The position numbers and the translations under genes were made by a program. A DNA stretch of 64,000 nucleotides from Salipiger bermudensis (lineage in GTDB: Bacteria > Pseudomonadota > Alphaproteobacteria > Rhodobacterales > Rhodobacteraceae), in assembly GCF_019801965.1 (NCBI RefSeq), contig NZ_JAHVIA010000001.1, forward strand, positions 620,001-684,000. The letters run 5' to 3'. Positions within the stretch are counted from its first letter, which is position 1, and every line of letters starts with the position of its first letter. This document shows, one piece after another, positions 17,957-27,480 of the stretch. Under the pieces are notes generated by a model. That model saw only the letters and a list, made by a program, of their open reading frames with translations, was not told where the DNA came from and ran no database searches.

Positions 17957-18872
17957 GCCTTGGCCTCCCGGGTCTGCGAGCGCGCGTAGACCAGCAGCAC
18001 GATCATCACGATGGTCATCAGGATCATCGCCGCCGCCGCCCCGAAGGGCCAGTTTCCCGCCGCGCCCTTGAACTGCTCCTCGATCAGCGAGCCGATCATG
18101 AAGCTCTTGGCACCGCCCAGCAGGTCGGGGGCGAGGAAGGCGCCGAGCGAGGGCACGAAGACCAGGATGCAGCCCGCGATGATGCCCGGCTTGACCACCG
18201 GCAGGATCACCAGCCGCAGGGTCGTCCAGCGCCCGGCATAGAGATCCGCAGCCGCCTCGGAGAGCGCGAAATCGTAGCGCTCGACCGCGGCATAGATCGG
18301 CAGCACCATGAACGGCAGGTACGAGTAGAACAGGCCCAGCTGCACCGCGAGGTTGGTGTTGATCAGCCCCAGAGGCTGGTCGATCAGCCCGCTCCAGAGC
18401 AGCATGGCGTTGAGCGGGCCCTCGTCACGGATCAGGAACTTCATCGAGACGGTGCGGATCAGCAGGTTGACCCAGTAAGGCACGGTGACCACCAGCAGCC
18501 AAACGGTGCGCATGCGCGCGTCGCGCGTGGCGATGAACCACGCGGTCGGGAAGCCGATGAGCAGGCAGAGGATGGTCGCCAGCCCGGCCTGCCAGATCGA
18601 GCGCCAGAAGATGGTGATATAGGTCCACTCGATCTTCGGCGGCTCGTCGCCGAACAGGCCGCGATCGAGGAAGAACTGGTCATAGGCGGCGAGCGAGAAC
18701 TCCCAGATCACGCCGCCGCGGAATTCCTTGGTGAGGAAAGAATAGGTGGCCATCAGGGCAACCGGGACCAACAGGAAGACCCCGATGACCACCCATGTCG
18801 GCAACAGCAATCTGCTTGCGTTGCCCTTGTAGATTTCCGAGGAGGATGCGCCGCCCGGCGCCATCGCCGCCA

Positions 18873-18873
<1 letters not shown>
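17953..18873 (-). CDS. potB: Polyamine ABC transporter permease (PotB type)
   Basis: The 306-residue inner-membrane permease has six helices and the coupling loop [20 protein letters not shown] followed by [16 protein letters not shown]. The conserved [14 protein letters not shown]-like segment ([17 protein letters not shown]) identifies PotB/PotH. Its start overlaps the potA stop by one base (TGATG). A second ATG nine bases downstream (18864) is an alternative start. Confidence 0.9.
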
Positions 18874-19940
<1,067 letters not shown>

Positions 19941-20000
19941 GATGCCGAACCACCCCCTGCGGCTGTTGTCCCTGTTTCGGGCTATACCACCCGTTATGAT

Positions 20001-20042
20001 GGGTATACCCTAGGCGCAGGACATTCGGGGGGTATATACCCC
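20001..20042. promoter_or_regulatory. Palindromic operator candidates between potA and the LuxR-type regulator
   Basis: GGGTATACCC at 20001-20010 and GGGGTATATACCCC at 20029-20042 are perfect palindromes sharing the half-site GGGTATA, with centres 30 bases (about three helical turns) apart. A partial half (TATACCACCC) lies at 19983-19992. They occupy the shared promoter region of divergent genes, ending 10 bases before the regulator start, and are likely binding sites of that regulator. Confidence 0.6.
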
Positions 20043-20051
20043 TAGAGAGGT

Positions 20052-20855
20052 ATGATGCGCAAACTGCCGAACATGACGGAGAACTTCCTCGGGCGGGCCA
20101 TCTCGGCGCTCGAGACCGAGGCGTTCGCCAGCCTGTTCTTCCAGTGGCTGATGCGCTGCTACGAGATCGACAACACCACCATGCTGGCGTATTTCCAGAA
20201 CCGGCCGCCCGAGCTTCTGTTTTCCCATGCACAGGAAAAGCGTGTCCACGAAAAGCTCGAGGATGACTACCTGACAGGAGCTTATCTGCTCGATCCGTTC
20301 CACGCGCTGCACATCGAGCGGGCAGCGGAGGGGCTCTACCGGATGCGCGACATCGCGCCCGACCAGTTCACCCGCAACGAATATTTCTCGGCCTATTACC
20401 GCCGCACCACGCTGATCGACGAGGTGGCCTATGTCGCCTACCCCTCCGAGGGCGTGTCGGTGCATGTCTGCCTCGGGCGCGATGCCAGCTCGGGACGGGT
20501 ATTTTCCTCGCGCGACATGGAGCGCGCCGAGCAGATCGCGCCCATCGCCTGCGCGCTGGCGGCGCGGCACTGGTCCGGGCTGCGCTCGACCGGGGATTTC
20601 AGGGATTCCGCGGTGACCGAAGCGCTGCAGAAACGCATGGAGCAGGAGCACGGCGTGGCACTGACCGGACGACAGGCCGAGATCGCGCTACTGATTCTCA
20701 AGGGCCACAGCTCGGCCTCGATCGCCATGCGGCTCGAGATCAGCCCGCAGACCGTGAAGGTGTTTCGCAAGCAGCTCTACCGCAAGTGCGAGATCTCCTC
20801 GCAGGCCGAGCTGTTCTCGCTGATGATGCCGATGCTGTCGTCGCTGGAATTCTGA
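20052..20855 (+). CDS. LuxR-type transcriptional regulator of the polyamine cluster
   Basis: The 267-residue protein ends in a LuxR/FixJ helix-turn-helix (LTGRQAEIALLILKGHSS then IAMRLEISPQTVKVFRKQLY, about residues 203-250). The N-terminal 190 residues are not a typical autoinducer domain or phospho-receiver; they contain the aromatic, acidic stretch YLTGAYLLDPFHALH and resemble the sensory domain of roseobacter regulators placed beside transport operons. It is divergent from potA, so it most likely senses a substrate or product of the cluster and controls both directions through the palindromes. Two consecutive ATGs (20052, 20055) follow AGAGAGG. Confidence 0.82.
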   Translation: MMRKLPNMTENFLGRAISALETEAFASLFFQWLMRCYEIDNTTMLAYFQNRPPELLFSHAQEKRVHEKLEDDYLTGAYLLDPFHALHIERAAEGLYRMRDIAPDQFTRNEYFSAYYRRTTLIDEVAYVAYPSEGVSVHVCLGRDASSGRVFSSRDMERAEQIAPIACALAARHWSGLRSTGDFRDSAVTEALQKRMEQEHGVALTGRQAEIALLILKGHSSASIAMRLEISPQTVKVFRKQLYRKCEISSQAELFSLMMPMLSSLEF

Positions 20856-20875
20856 TCCCGCCGCGAGACCCGCAT

Positions 20876-20911
20876 GGAAAAGCCCCCCGCAGCGCGCTGC
20901 GAGGGGCTTTG
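20876..20911. terminator. Bidirectional terminator between convergent genes
   Basis: A stem of AAAGCCCC and GGGGCTTT, extended by GCAGC/GCTGC at the top, has A-run and T-run flanks. It lies between the convergent regulator gene and the IalB-family gene and can serve both. Confidence 0.85.
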
Positions 20912-20933
20912 TCATGGTCTGTCTGCCACCAGA

Positions 20934-21464
20934 TCAGTTGGCGCAGCGCTTCTCGGCGTCTTCGACCGCGGCGGTGAAGCCCAGCAGCGAGAAGGTGTCC
21001 TTGGTCTGGGTGCCGCGGGCCGAGCGCGCGGTCAGCACCGCGTCGGCTCCGCGCTTCATCGCGGCGATGATCTGGCTGTCATCTTCCGAGGTGGCCGGCC
21101 AGGCCCATTCGCCATCGACGTAGAGCTCGAACTCGGAGCCGCCGATGTTCACCCCGACCGTGGAGCCGGGCGCGAAGGGATAGCCGCCGGTGAAGGCCAC
21201 CTGCCCGTTCACGCCGCCCTCGGGGCGGTAGAACACCATCAGGAGAATGTCTCCGCGGCGCACCGAGACGACGCGGCCATCCTTGGTGTTCACGCTTTCC
21301 TTGTAGGTGGTGACGGCCCAGCATTCGCGCGGGTCGCTACCCTCGAACACGGACCAGTCGGTCATGGCGTTGACCCGGTTCTGGCTCTCTTCCTGAGCGA
21401 GCGCCGCCGTGGTGGTCAGCGCCAGCAGGGCGCCGCCCAGAACTCCACCGAGAATTGACTTCAT
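20934..21464 (-). CDS. IalB family (invasion-associated locus B) periplasmic protein
   Basis: The 176-residue protein has a signal peptide (about residues 1-24, ending LAQ) and an IalB domain: NAMTDWSVFEGSDPRECW, then VVSVRRGDILLMVFYRPEGG and a C-terminal ARGTQTKDTFSLLGF. Two cysteines (in ECW and near the C-terminal RCAN) may form a disulfide. The family is named from Bartonella but is widespread in non-pathogenic alphaproteobacteria, so no virulence role is implied. GGAGG lies eight bases upstream of the start. It is divergent from the asparaginase gene. Confidence 0.85.
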   Translation of the reverse strand: MKSILGGVLGGALLALTTTAALAQEESQNRVNAMTDWSVFEGSDPRECWAVTTYKESVNTKDGRVVSVRRGDILLMVFYRPEGGVNGQVAFTGGYPFAPGSTVGVNIGGSEFELYVDGEWAWPATSEDDSQIIAAMKRGADAVLTARSARGTQTKDTFSLLGFTAAVEDAEKRCAN

Positions 21465-21638
21465 ACCGTGCAGCCTCCAGCTGTCTTGTGCCTCAATCGC
21501 GCGGTCGGCGCCCGGCCAGTTTCGGCCCAATCGCGCGCGCTTCCGATTTTCTACTCGACGCCGCGAAGATAGACTGAAAAAGCTGCCGCCATAAACCCCC
21601 TGTTGGCAAGATATCGCTTAGTTGTGAAGGACCCGAGC

Positions 21639-22637
21639 ATGCCGAACGCGCCCGAACTCATGGTCGAGATCCACCGCGGCCCGCTGGCCGAAAGCTCCCA
21701 TTCAGGTCACGCGGTGATCTGCGACGACAGCGGCCAGATCGTTCAGGCCTGGGGCGATCCCGGCAAGGTGATCCTGCCGCGCAGCTCGGCCAAGATGATC
21801 CAGGCGCTGCCGCTGGTGGCCTCCGGAGCGGCAGAGGCGTTCGGCCTGAAGACCGAACAGCTGGCGCTGGCCTGCGCCTCGCACCAGGGCGCGCCGCTGC
21901 ATGTGGAGGCGGTCAACGCATGGTTGGCCGAGCTCGGGCTCGGCGATGACGACCTGCGCTGCGGCCCCGAGGTCTCGCGCGACAAGGAACTGAAGCTGCA
22001 GATGATCCGCGAGGGCAAATGCCCCTGCCAGGCGCATAACAACTGCTCGGGCAAGCACGCGGGCTTCCTGACCCTCAACAAGCATCTCGGCGGCGGGGCA
22101 GAGTATTGCGACCCCGACCACCAGGTGCAGCGCGAGGTCCGCGAGCTGTTCGAGACGGTGACCGGGATGGAGAGCCCCGGCTACGGCATCGACGGCTGCT
22201 CGGCGCCCAACTTCGCCACCACGATGGAGGGCATGGCGCGGGCGATGGCGTGGTATGCCAGCGCCGGCAAACGCTCGGACGCGCTCAGCAAGGCTGCGGC
22301 GCAGTTGGTCGAGGCGATGATCGCCTTCCCGGAGCATGTCGCGGGCAAGGGCCGGGCCTGCACCCACCTGATGCGCGCTGCCAAGGAGCCGGTGGCGATC
22401 AAGACCGGGGCCGAGGGCTACTTCGTCGCCATCCTGCCGCAGCGTGGCCTCGGGCTGGCACTGAAGATCACCGACGGTGCCACCCGCGCCGCCGATTGCG
22501 CGGTGGCGGCGCTGCTGGTGCAGCTCGGCGTGCTCGATGCGGCGGATCCCGAGGTGCAGCGCTTCCTCTGCCCGCCGATCCACAACCGCGCCGGCATCGA
22601 GGTCGGCGCCATCAGGACGGCGCCGGGCTTCCCCTGA
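21639..22637 (+). CDS. Asparaginase, rhizobial AnsA-type (asparaginase II family)
   Basis: The 332-residue enzyme belongs to the rhizobial-type L-asparaginases, which hydrolyse asparagine to aspartate and ammonia with a serine-lysine-type active site. Hallmarks are ESSHSGHAV, PRSSAKMIQALPLV, CASHQG, NNCSGKHAGFL, YGIDGCSAPNF and KTGAEGYF. GAAGG lies nine bases before the ATG at 21639; the frame is open 36 bases further upstream without a better site. It is monocistronic: divergent from the IalB gene and convergent with serB. No signal peptide is present, so it is cytoplasmic. Confidence 0.87.
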   Translation: MPNAPELMVEIHRGPLAESSHSGHAVICDDSGQIVQAWGDPGKVILPRSSAKMIQALPLVASGAAEAFGLKTEQLALACASHQGAPLHVEAVNAWLAELGLGDDDLRCGPEVSRDKELKLQMIREGKCPCQAHNNCSGKHAGFLTLNKHLGGGAEYCDPDHQVQREVRELFETVTGMESPGYGIDGCSAPNFATTMEGMARAMAWYASAGKRSDALSKAAAQLVEAMIAFPEHVAGKGRACTHLMRAAKEPVAIKTGAEGYFVAILPQRGLGLALKITDGATRAADCAVAALLVQLGVLDAADPEVQRFLCPPIHNRAGIEVGAIRTAPGFP

Positions 22638-22648
22638 TCTGTCAAATG

Positions 22649-22676
22649 GCGCGAGGGGGTCGCCCTCTCGCGCTCC
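22649..22676. terminator. GC-rich hairpin between asparaginase gene and serB
   Basis: GCGCGAG pairs with CTCGCGC, with inner GGG/CCC pairing, between two convergent genes. There is no T-run, so termination is inferred from position. It resembles the hairpin of the roseobacter repeat at 49496-49550. A tandem decamer TCAGAC(A/G)GTG follows at 22681-22700 and includes the serB stop. Confidence 0.5.
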
Positions 22677-22690
22677 CGTCTCAGACAGTG

Positions 22691-23560
22691 TCAGACGGTG
22701 GCGAAGTCTTCCCGGGCGTAGCCCTGCAGGTAGAGCAGCGCGGTCAGGTCACCGTGGTTCACCCGCAGGTCGCATTGCGCCTGCACCGAGGGCTTGGCGT
22801 GTAGCGCCACGCCCATGCCGGCGCGGCCCAGCATGCCGAGATCGTTGGCGCCGTCGCCCACCGCCAGAACATCCGCCTCAGGGATGCCCAGACGCGCCGA
22901 GATCTCCTCGAGCGCCTGCACCTTGGCCTCTCGGCCCAGAATGGGGCGCGCCACCTCGCCGGTGAGCTTGCCATCTTCCATCAGCAGCGTGTTGGCCCGG
23001 TTTTCGTCAAAGCCCACCAGCCCCGCCACCTTCGCGGTGAAGGCGGTGAAGCCGCCGGAGACCAGCGCAGCAAAGCCGCCATTGGCCTTCATCGTCGCCA
23101 CCAGTTCGCGGCCGCCCGGCATCAGGGTGATGCGGGTCTCGAGGACCCGGTCGATCACCGTCTCGGGCAGGTCCTTGAGCAGCGCCACGCGCTCGGTCAG
23201 CGCGCCCTCGAAATCGAGCTCGCCGTTCATCGCCCGCGCGGTGATCTCCTTCACATGCGCGCCGACGCCCGCCTCCTCGGCAAGCTCGTCGATGCATTCC
23301 TGCTCGATCATCGTCGAATCCATGTCGGCCAGCAGCATGGTCTTGCGACGTCCCAGCGCCGGCAGCAGGTTGAGGTCGGCCTGATCGGCCACCGCGTCGC
23401 GCAGCTCCGCGAGATTGGACGGCGCATGATCCAGCGGGAACTCCGCCGCCTCGCCCTGCGACAGCCAGATCGCGGCGCCGCCGCCCGTGGCATTGCGCAG
23501 CGACGACACCAGCGCGGCCTCGAGCGTGCCGGGACGGGCGATGAGCGAAAGAATGAACAT
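22691..23560 (-). CDS. serB: Phosphoserine phosphatase SerB
   Basis: SerB makes the last step of serine synthesis, phosphoserine to serine. The 289-residue HAD enzyme has the nucleophile motif DMDST (79-83), the capping region VGAHVKEITARAMNGELDF, motif II LVSGGF, and the GDGANDLGML metal site. The N-terminal 70 residues form the small ACT-like domain common in SerB. The start at 23560 has AGGAGG upstream. Confidence 0.92.
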   Translation of the reverse strand: MFILSLIARPGTLEAALVSSLRNATGGGAAIWLSQGEAAEFPLDHAPSNLAELRDAVADQADLNLLPALGRRKTMLLADMDSTMIEQECIDELAEEAGVGAHVKEITARAMNGELDFEGALTERVALLKDLPETVIDRVLETRITLMPGGRELVATMKANGGFAALVSGGFTAFTAKVAGLVGFDENRANTLLMEDGKLTGEVARPILGREAKVQALEEISARLGIPEADVLAVGDGANDLGMLGRAGMGVALHAKPSVQAQCDLRVNHGDLTALLYLQGYAREDFATV

Positions 23561-23642
23561 GGGCGCGGCCTCCTGAGCGTTGGCCGCGCTTCTGGCATGG
23601 GCGGGCACGATTTGCCAGTCCCACGAAAGGACGGAGCAGGCG

Positions 23643-23666
23643 CAAGAATTTTAGCTAAAATTCTTG
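23643..23666 (-). terminator. 24-base perfect palindrome after the OmpA-like gene
   Basis: The left half is CAAGAATTTTAG and the right half is its exact complement. It begins 9 bases after the OmpA-like stop on the minus strand and has the flanks GGCG and GC also seen at 28443-28468. An A/T-rich stem with a T-containing arm suggests a terminator; see the second copy. Confidence 0.65.
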
Positions 23667-23674
23667 GCCCCGGC

Positions 23675-25579
23675 TCAGCGCTCGGTCAGCTTCAGCTCGA
23701 TGCGCCGGTTCTGCGCCCGCGCCGCATCGCTGTCGGCGGGATCGACAGGCTGGTACTCCCCGAATCCGTTGGCGGAGAGGCGCTGCGGCGGGATGCCCAT
23801 CTCGTCGACCAGGAAGCGCACCACCGAGAGTGCCCGCGCCTGGCTGAGCTCCCAGTTGTCCGCAAACCGCGCGCCGGGGCGCAGCGGCGTGTCGTCGGTA
23901 TGTCCGTCGACGCGCAGGATCCAGTCGATGCCCTGCGGGATGTCGGACATCACGCGCTGCAGGATGCCGGCGATGTTGGCGATTTCGCCCTCGCCCAGCG
24001 GCGAGAGCCGCGCCTCGCCCGGCGCGAACAGCACCTCGGAGGAGAACACGAAGCGGTCGCCCTCGATGCGGATGCCGTCCTGATCGCCGATCACCTCGCG
24101 CAGCCGTCCGAAGAATTCCGACCGGTAGCGCTCGAGATCCTCGGCCTGCGCCTCGAGCCGGCGGCGTTCCTCTTCCTCGAGCTGGCGCCGGCGGCGCTCC
24201 TCCGCGGCGACGCGGGCCAGCGCGGCGTTGAGCTCGGATCCGAGATTCTGCAGCTGGATCTGCGCCTCCGCATCGCTCTCGCGGGCCTCGTCGAGCAGGC
24301 CCTGAAGCTGCGAGAGCTGCGAGCGCAAGGCGGCGACCTGCTGGTTCAGAAGCTCGCGCTGGCGCTCGGCCTCGCTGGCGCGGGCCTCGGTCTGCGACAG
24401 CGCGCTGCGCGCCTCCGAAAGCAGCGCCGCGCGCTGCTCGGCCTCGCTCAGACGCGCGCCGGCCTCGGCCTCGGCGGCCTTCTGGGCGGCAAGCGCAGCG
24501 GTCAGCCGGTCGCGCAGCTCTTCCTGCGTGAGCTCTGCCGCGCCCTGCTCTTCGAGCAGCGCCGCCAGCCGGCTGCGCAGATCTTCGGCGGTGGCCCGGG
24601 CCTCGGCCAGATCGTCCTGCAGGGTCTCGGCATTGCCTGCCGCATCGCGGGCGCGCTGTAGCGCTGCCTCGGCTTCGTCCTGCCGCAGCAAGGCGGCTGC
24701 CAACCGGGCGTCGAGATCGTCTTCCGCTTCGCGTGCCGCTGCCAGAAGCGTGAGCGTCTCCTCGGCGCGCTTGCGCTGCGCTTCGAGCGCCATGGTCATC
24801 GCGGTGAGCTCGCTGTCGGCGTTCTCCAGCCGCGCGCGCAGGGCGGCTGCGGCCTCGGATTCGGCCAGCCGCTGCGCCTCTTCCTCGCTGAGCTCGGCCT
24901 GCAGTTCGTCGACCCGGGCAGAGAGCCCGCCGATCTGCGCATCGCGATCCGCCGCCTGCGCCCGCATGTCCTCGACCAGCGCCTCCAGCGCCTCGCGGCG
25001 GGCGGCGGCAAGGCGCGCCGCCTCTTCCTGCGCGTCGACCTCGCTGCGCGCCTGCGCCAGCGCCAAGTCGAGCGCGTCGCGCTCGGAGGTCAGCTCGGCA
25101 CGGGCCGCCTCGAGCTCTGCCTGTGTCGCGGTGAGCGCGGCGATCTCGTTCTCGGCGGCGTCGCGGTCGGCCAGCAGGGCCGTGACCTGCTCCTCGAAAC
25201 CGGCAATGCGGCTGGCGGCGGCGGAGAGCTCCTCGGCCTGCTGGTCACGGGTGGCGGTGAGCGAGGCGATGATGCTCTGCTGCTCGGTCAACCGGGTCTC
25301 GGCATCGTCGATGGTGGTCTCGAGCTCGCCGATGCGATTGGTCAGCGCGATGTTCTGGCGCTCCTGCAGGCCGAGGCTGCGCGACAGTTCGGAGATCTCG
25401 GAAGACAGGCGGTCGAGCTCGGTTTCCTGCCCGGTGATGGTGTCGCGCAGCACCGACTGGATGACCATGAAGATGGTCAGCACGAACATCAGCACCAGCA
25501 GCAGGCCGGTCATCGCATCGACGAAGCCGGGCCAGATATTGGCCTGGAAGCGCGCGCCGGTGCGTCGCGACAGCGACAT
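23675..25579 (-). CDS. MotB/OmpA-like membrane protein with very long coiled coil
   Basis: The 634-residue protein has one membrane helix at about residues 17-42 (WPGFVDAMTGLLLVLMFVL). Asp21 sits at its start, where MotB, ExbD and TolR carry the ion-binding aspartate. Then comes a nearly continuous Ala/Glu/Arg coiled coil (about 50-480) and a C-terminal OmpA peptidoglycan-binding domain (about 500-634; LRVDGHTDDTPL, LSQARALSVVRFLV, NRRIELKLTE). It should be a stator B-subunit reaching across the periplasm to the cell wall. Its start lies three bases after the MotA/ExbB-like stop. Normal MotB is about 300 residues, so the rod is unusual. Confidence 0.8.
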   Translation of the reverse strand: MSLSRRTGARFQANIWPGFVDAMTGLLLVLMFVLTIFMVIQSVLRDTITGQETELDRLSSEISELSRSLGLQERQNIALTNRIGELETTIDDAETRLTEQQSIIASLTATRDQQAEELSAAASRIAGFEEQVTALLADRDAAENEIAALTATQAELEAARAELTSERDALDLALAQARSEVDAQEEAARLAAARREALEALVEDMRAQAADRDAQIGGLSARVDELQAELSEEEAQRLAESEAAAALRARLENADSELTAMTMALEAQRKRAEETLTLLAAAREAEDDLDARLAAALLRQDEAEAALQRARDAAGNAETLQDDLAEARATAEDLRSRLAALLEEQGAAELTQEELRDRLTAALAAQKAAEAEAGARLSEAEQRAALLSEARSALSQTEARASEAERQRELLNQQVAALRSQLSQLQGLLDEARESDAEAQIQLQNLGSELNAALARVAAEERRRRQLEEEERRRLEAQAEDLERYRSEFFGRLREVIGDQDGIRIEGDRFVFSSEVLFAPGEARLSPLGEGEIANIAGILQRVMSDIPQGIDWILRVDGHTDDTPLRPGARFADNWELSQARALSVVRFLVDEMGIPPQRLSANGFGEYQPVDPADSDAARAQNRRIELKLTER

Positions 25580-25582
25580 GGA

Positions 25583-26815
25583 TCAGGCCCCGCTCTTGCC
25601 GCCGGAGCCGCCGGCCCCGCCGGGGCGCACCGGGCGGATGGTCACCGATTGCGGCTGCGCCGGGGCGCCCTGGGACAGCTTTCCAAGGGTCCGGTTCAGC
25701 GCCGCGAGATCGGTGCGCAGCTCGGCCATGCTCTCCTGCCGGCCGGCAGCGACCTCTTCGAGGAGCCGCAGCATCTGGACGTCGATCGAGCGCAGACGCA
25801 TGCGGCTCTCGGCATCGAGCCCTTCGGAGGTCTCGCGCTCGGCCAGCACCTCGGCCAGCCGTTCCTGCCCCTCGGCGATGCGCGCCAGCGAATTGGCCGA
25901 GGGCGCCGTGGCCTCGAGCCGCTCGGTCATGCGCTCGACGGAATCCGCCAGTTGCCCGAGCCTTGCGTCGACCTCATTCTGGCCCTCCTGCGCGCGGGCG
26001 AACATCAGGGTCAGCCGCTCCATCTGATCGGTCATCTGGTCGAGCACCTGCTCGACGATGCCGGTGTCGCTCGCCTGCTCGCCATCGCCCGAGAAGCTGA
26101 GCTTGGTGATGGTGCTGAGCCATTCCTCGAGCTCGCGGTAGAAGCGGTTCTGGCCGTGGCCGGCGAAAAGCTCGAGCAGGCCGACGATCAGCGAGCCTGC
26201 GAGGCCAAGCAGCGAGGAGGCGAAGGCCACGCCCATGCCGCCGAGCTGGCTTTCCAGCCCCGACATCAGGCGGGTGAACACCTCCATGTTGGTCTCGCCC
26301 TCGCTGGGGGCGAGGCTGCGGATGGTGTCGACCAGCGCGGGCACGGTGGTGGCGAGGCCGTAGAACGTCCCCAGCAGGCCGAGGAAGATCAGCAGCGAGA
26401 CGAGGTAGCGGGTGATCTCACGCGCCTCGTCGATCCGGGTGGCGACCGAGTCGAGGATCGAGCGGGTCGAGCTGGTGGTGATCTGCATCCGCCGGTCGCG
26501 GCGGCGCAGCAGGGCCGCCAGCGGCGCCAGCAGGCGCGGCGGGGTGTTGCCGGCATCGCGGTCGGTGACGAACTGCTCGATCCAGCGCACCGACTGGATC
26601 AGCTGTGCCACCTGCAGGAAGCAGGCCACCACGCCGAGCAGGAAGACGAAGATAATGAAGCCGTTGAGCCACGGGTTGGCCTCGACCACCGGAAGCACCC
26701 GGGGCAGCGCGACGAAGCCGCCGGCCACGCAAAGGCCGAGCACCGCCAGCATCATGGCGATCTGGCGGAACGGCTGGCTGAAATGCGGTTCTGCCTCGAA
26801 ATCGGCCTTGTGCAT
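25583..26815 (-). CDS. MotA/TolQ/ExbB-like proton-channel subunit
   Basis: The 410-residue protein has four membrane helices (about 18-38, 50-72, 133-155 and 190-220). The pair at LLIFLGLLGTFYGLATTVPAL and GGMGVAFASSLLGLAGSLIV is diagnostic of the MotA/TolQ/ExbB core. A large cytoplasmic loop separates helices 2 and 3, and a 190-residue cytoplasmic C-terminal helical tail ends in a Gly/Pro-rich segment. With its OmpA-like neighbour it should form a pentamer-dimer ion-driven motor. It is distinct from flagellar MotA. A chaC-like gene lies 54 bases upstream on the same strand. Confidence 0.82.
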   Translation of the reverse strand: MHKADFEAEPHFSQPFRQIAMMLAVLGLCVAGGFVALPRVLPVVEANPWLNGFIIFVFLLGVVACFLQVAQLIQSVRWIEQFVTDRDAGNTPPRLLAPLAALLRRRDRRMQITTSSTRSILDSVATRIDEAREITRYLVSLLIFLGLLGTFYGLATTVPALVDTIRSLAPSEGETNMEVFTRLMSGLESQLGGMGVAFASSLLGLAGSLIVGLLELFAGHGQNRFYRELEEWLSTITKLSFSGDGEQASDTGIVEQVLDQMTDQMERLTLMFARAQEGQNEVDARLGQLADSVERMTERLEATAPSANSLARIAEGQERLAEVLAERETSEGLDAESRMRLRSIDVQMLRLLEEVAAGRQESMAELRTDLAALNRTLGKLSQGAPAQPQSVTIRPVRPGGAGGSGGKSGA

Positions 26816-26869
26816 CTAAGTCCCTGAGAAAGTGGTTCGCGTTGGCCCGACCCTATTGCGGGGGCTGCA

Positions 26870-27412
26870 TCAAGCCAAGCCGTTATCCACAAGCTGCCGC
26901 ACGCGGTCGCGCAACCAGTGCAACTCGGCATCGGGTATGCCCAATTCGTCGAGATGGGCGGCGGTGTTGTAGAGATATTCGGTGTTGGGGCCACGCCCGC
27001 CAACGGCGCGTGCGATGATCGCCGCCTGCTCCTCGAGCGGCAGGCCACCGCAATATTGCACATGCGCGGCGTCGATCACGTAAGTCACCGCCTCGACCCG
27101 GCGGCCGTCCTGCAGATCGACGTGCAGCATCTTCTCGAGATAGGCCGAGGAGATCAGCTCGCGCTCCCGCAGATAGGCGATGGTCGCGTCCTCCGTGCCA
27201 TCGGCGGCGCGCAGCGCCAGCCCCTCGCAGATCGCGCCCGGCTGCTCGTCGAGCGCAAGCACGAGGCCGGGCTCGGCCTCGCTGCCGCGATGGTGGATCG
27301 AGCGCATGCAGAAGCTGCGGTGATAGTCGGGCAGGCTGGCCTGCGCCGCCTCCGCCACCTCGAAGCCGGGATTCCACAGAAGCGAGCCGTAGCCGAAGAC
27401 CCATAGCGCCAT
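26870..27412 (-). CDS. Gamma-glutamylcyclotransferase, ChaC family
   Basis: The 180-residue enzyme begins MALWVFGYGSLLWNPGF, the YGSL substrate-binding motif of gamma-glutamylcyclotransferases. It contains RSIHHRGSEAEPGLVLALD and the Glu-rich LRERELISSAYLEK with the likely catalytic Glu, as in ChaC, which degrades glutathione to 5-oxoproline and Cys-Gly. AAAGGAAAGGA lies upstream of the ATG at 27412. It is upstream of the motor-like pair on the same strand, probably a coincidental neighbour. Confidence 0.85.
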   Translation of the reverse strand: MALWVFGYGSLLWNPGFEVAEAAQASLPDYHRSFCMRSIHHRGSEAEPGLVLALDEQPGAICEGLALRAADGTEDATIAYLRERELISSAYLEKMLHVDLQDGRRVEAVTYVIDAAHVQYCGGLPLEEQAAIIARAVGGRGPNTEYLYNTAAHLDELGIPDAELHWLRDRVRQLVDNGLA

Positions 27413-27480
27413 GGTTCTGGTCCTTTCCTTTGGCGGGCTGTAAACACCATCGCGCGTGTCCGGAAAAGGGGGGAGCCGCG

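Noticed and set aside
20052-20855. Quorum-sensing LuxR receptor
   Set aside because: The N-terminal domain lacks the recognisable autoinducer-binding pattern and no LuxI-type gene is nearby; context points to metabolite control.
20934-21464. Virulence factor (IalB name)
   Set aside because: The family is widespread in free-living alphaproteobacteria; nothing else in the window suggests host invasion.
23675-26815. Zorya anti-phage defence system
   Set aside because: The MotA/MotB-like pair recalls ZorAB, but no ZorC, ZorD or ZorE-like gene is adjacent. The long rod is in the B-subunit rather than in ZorA, and neighbours are housekeeping genes.
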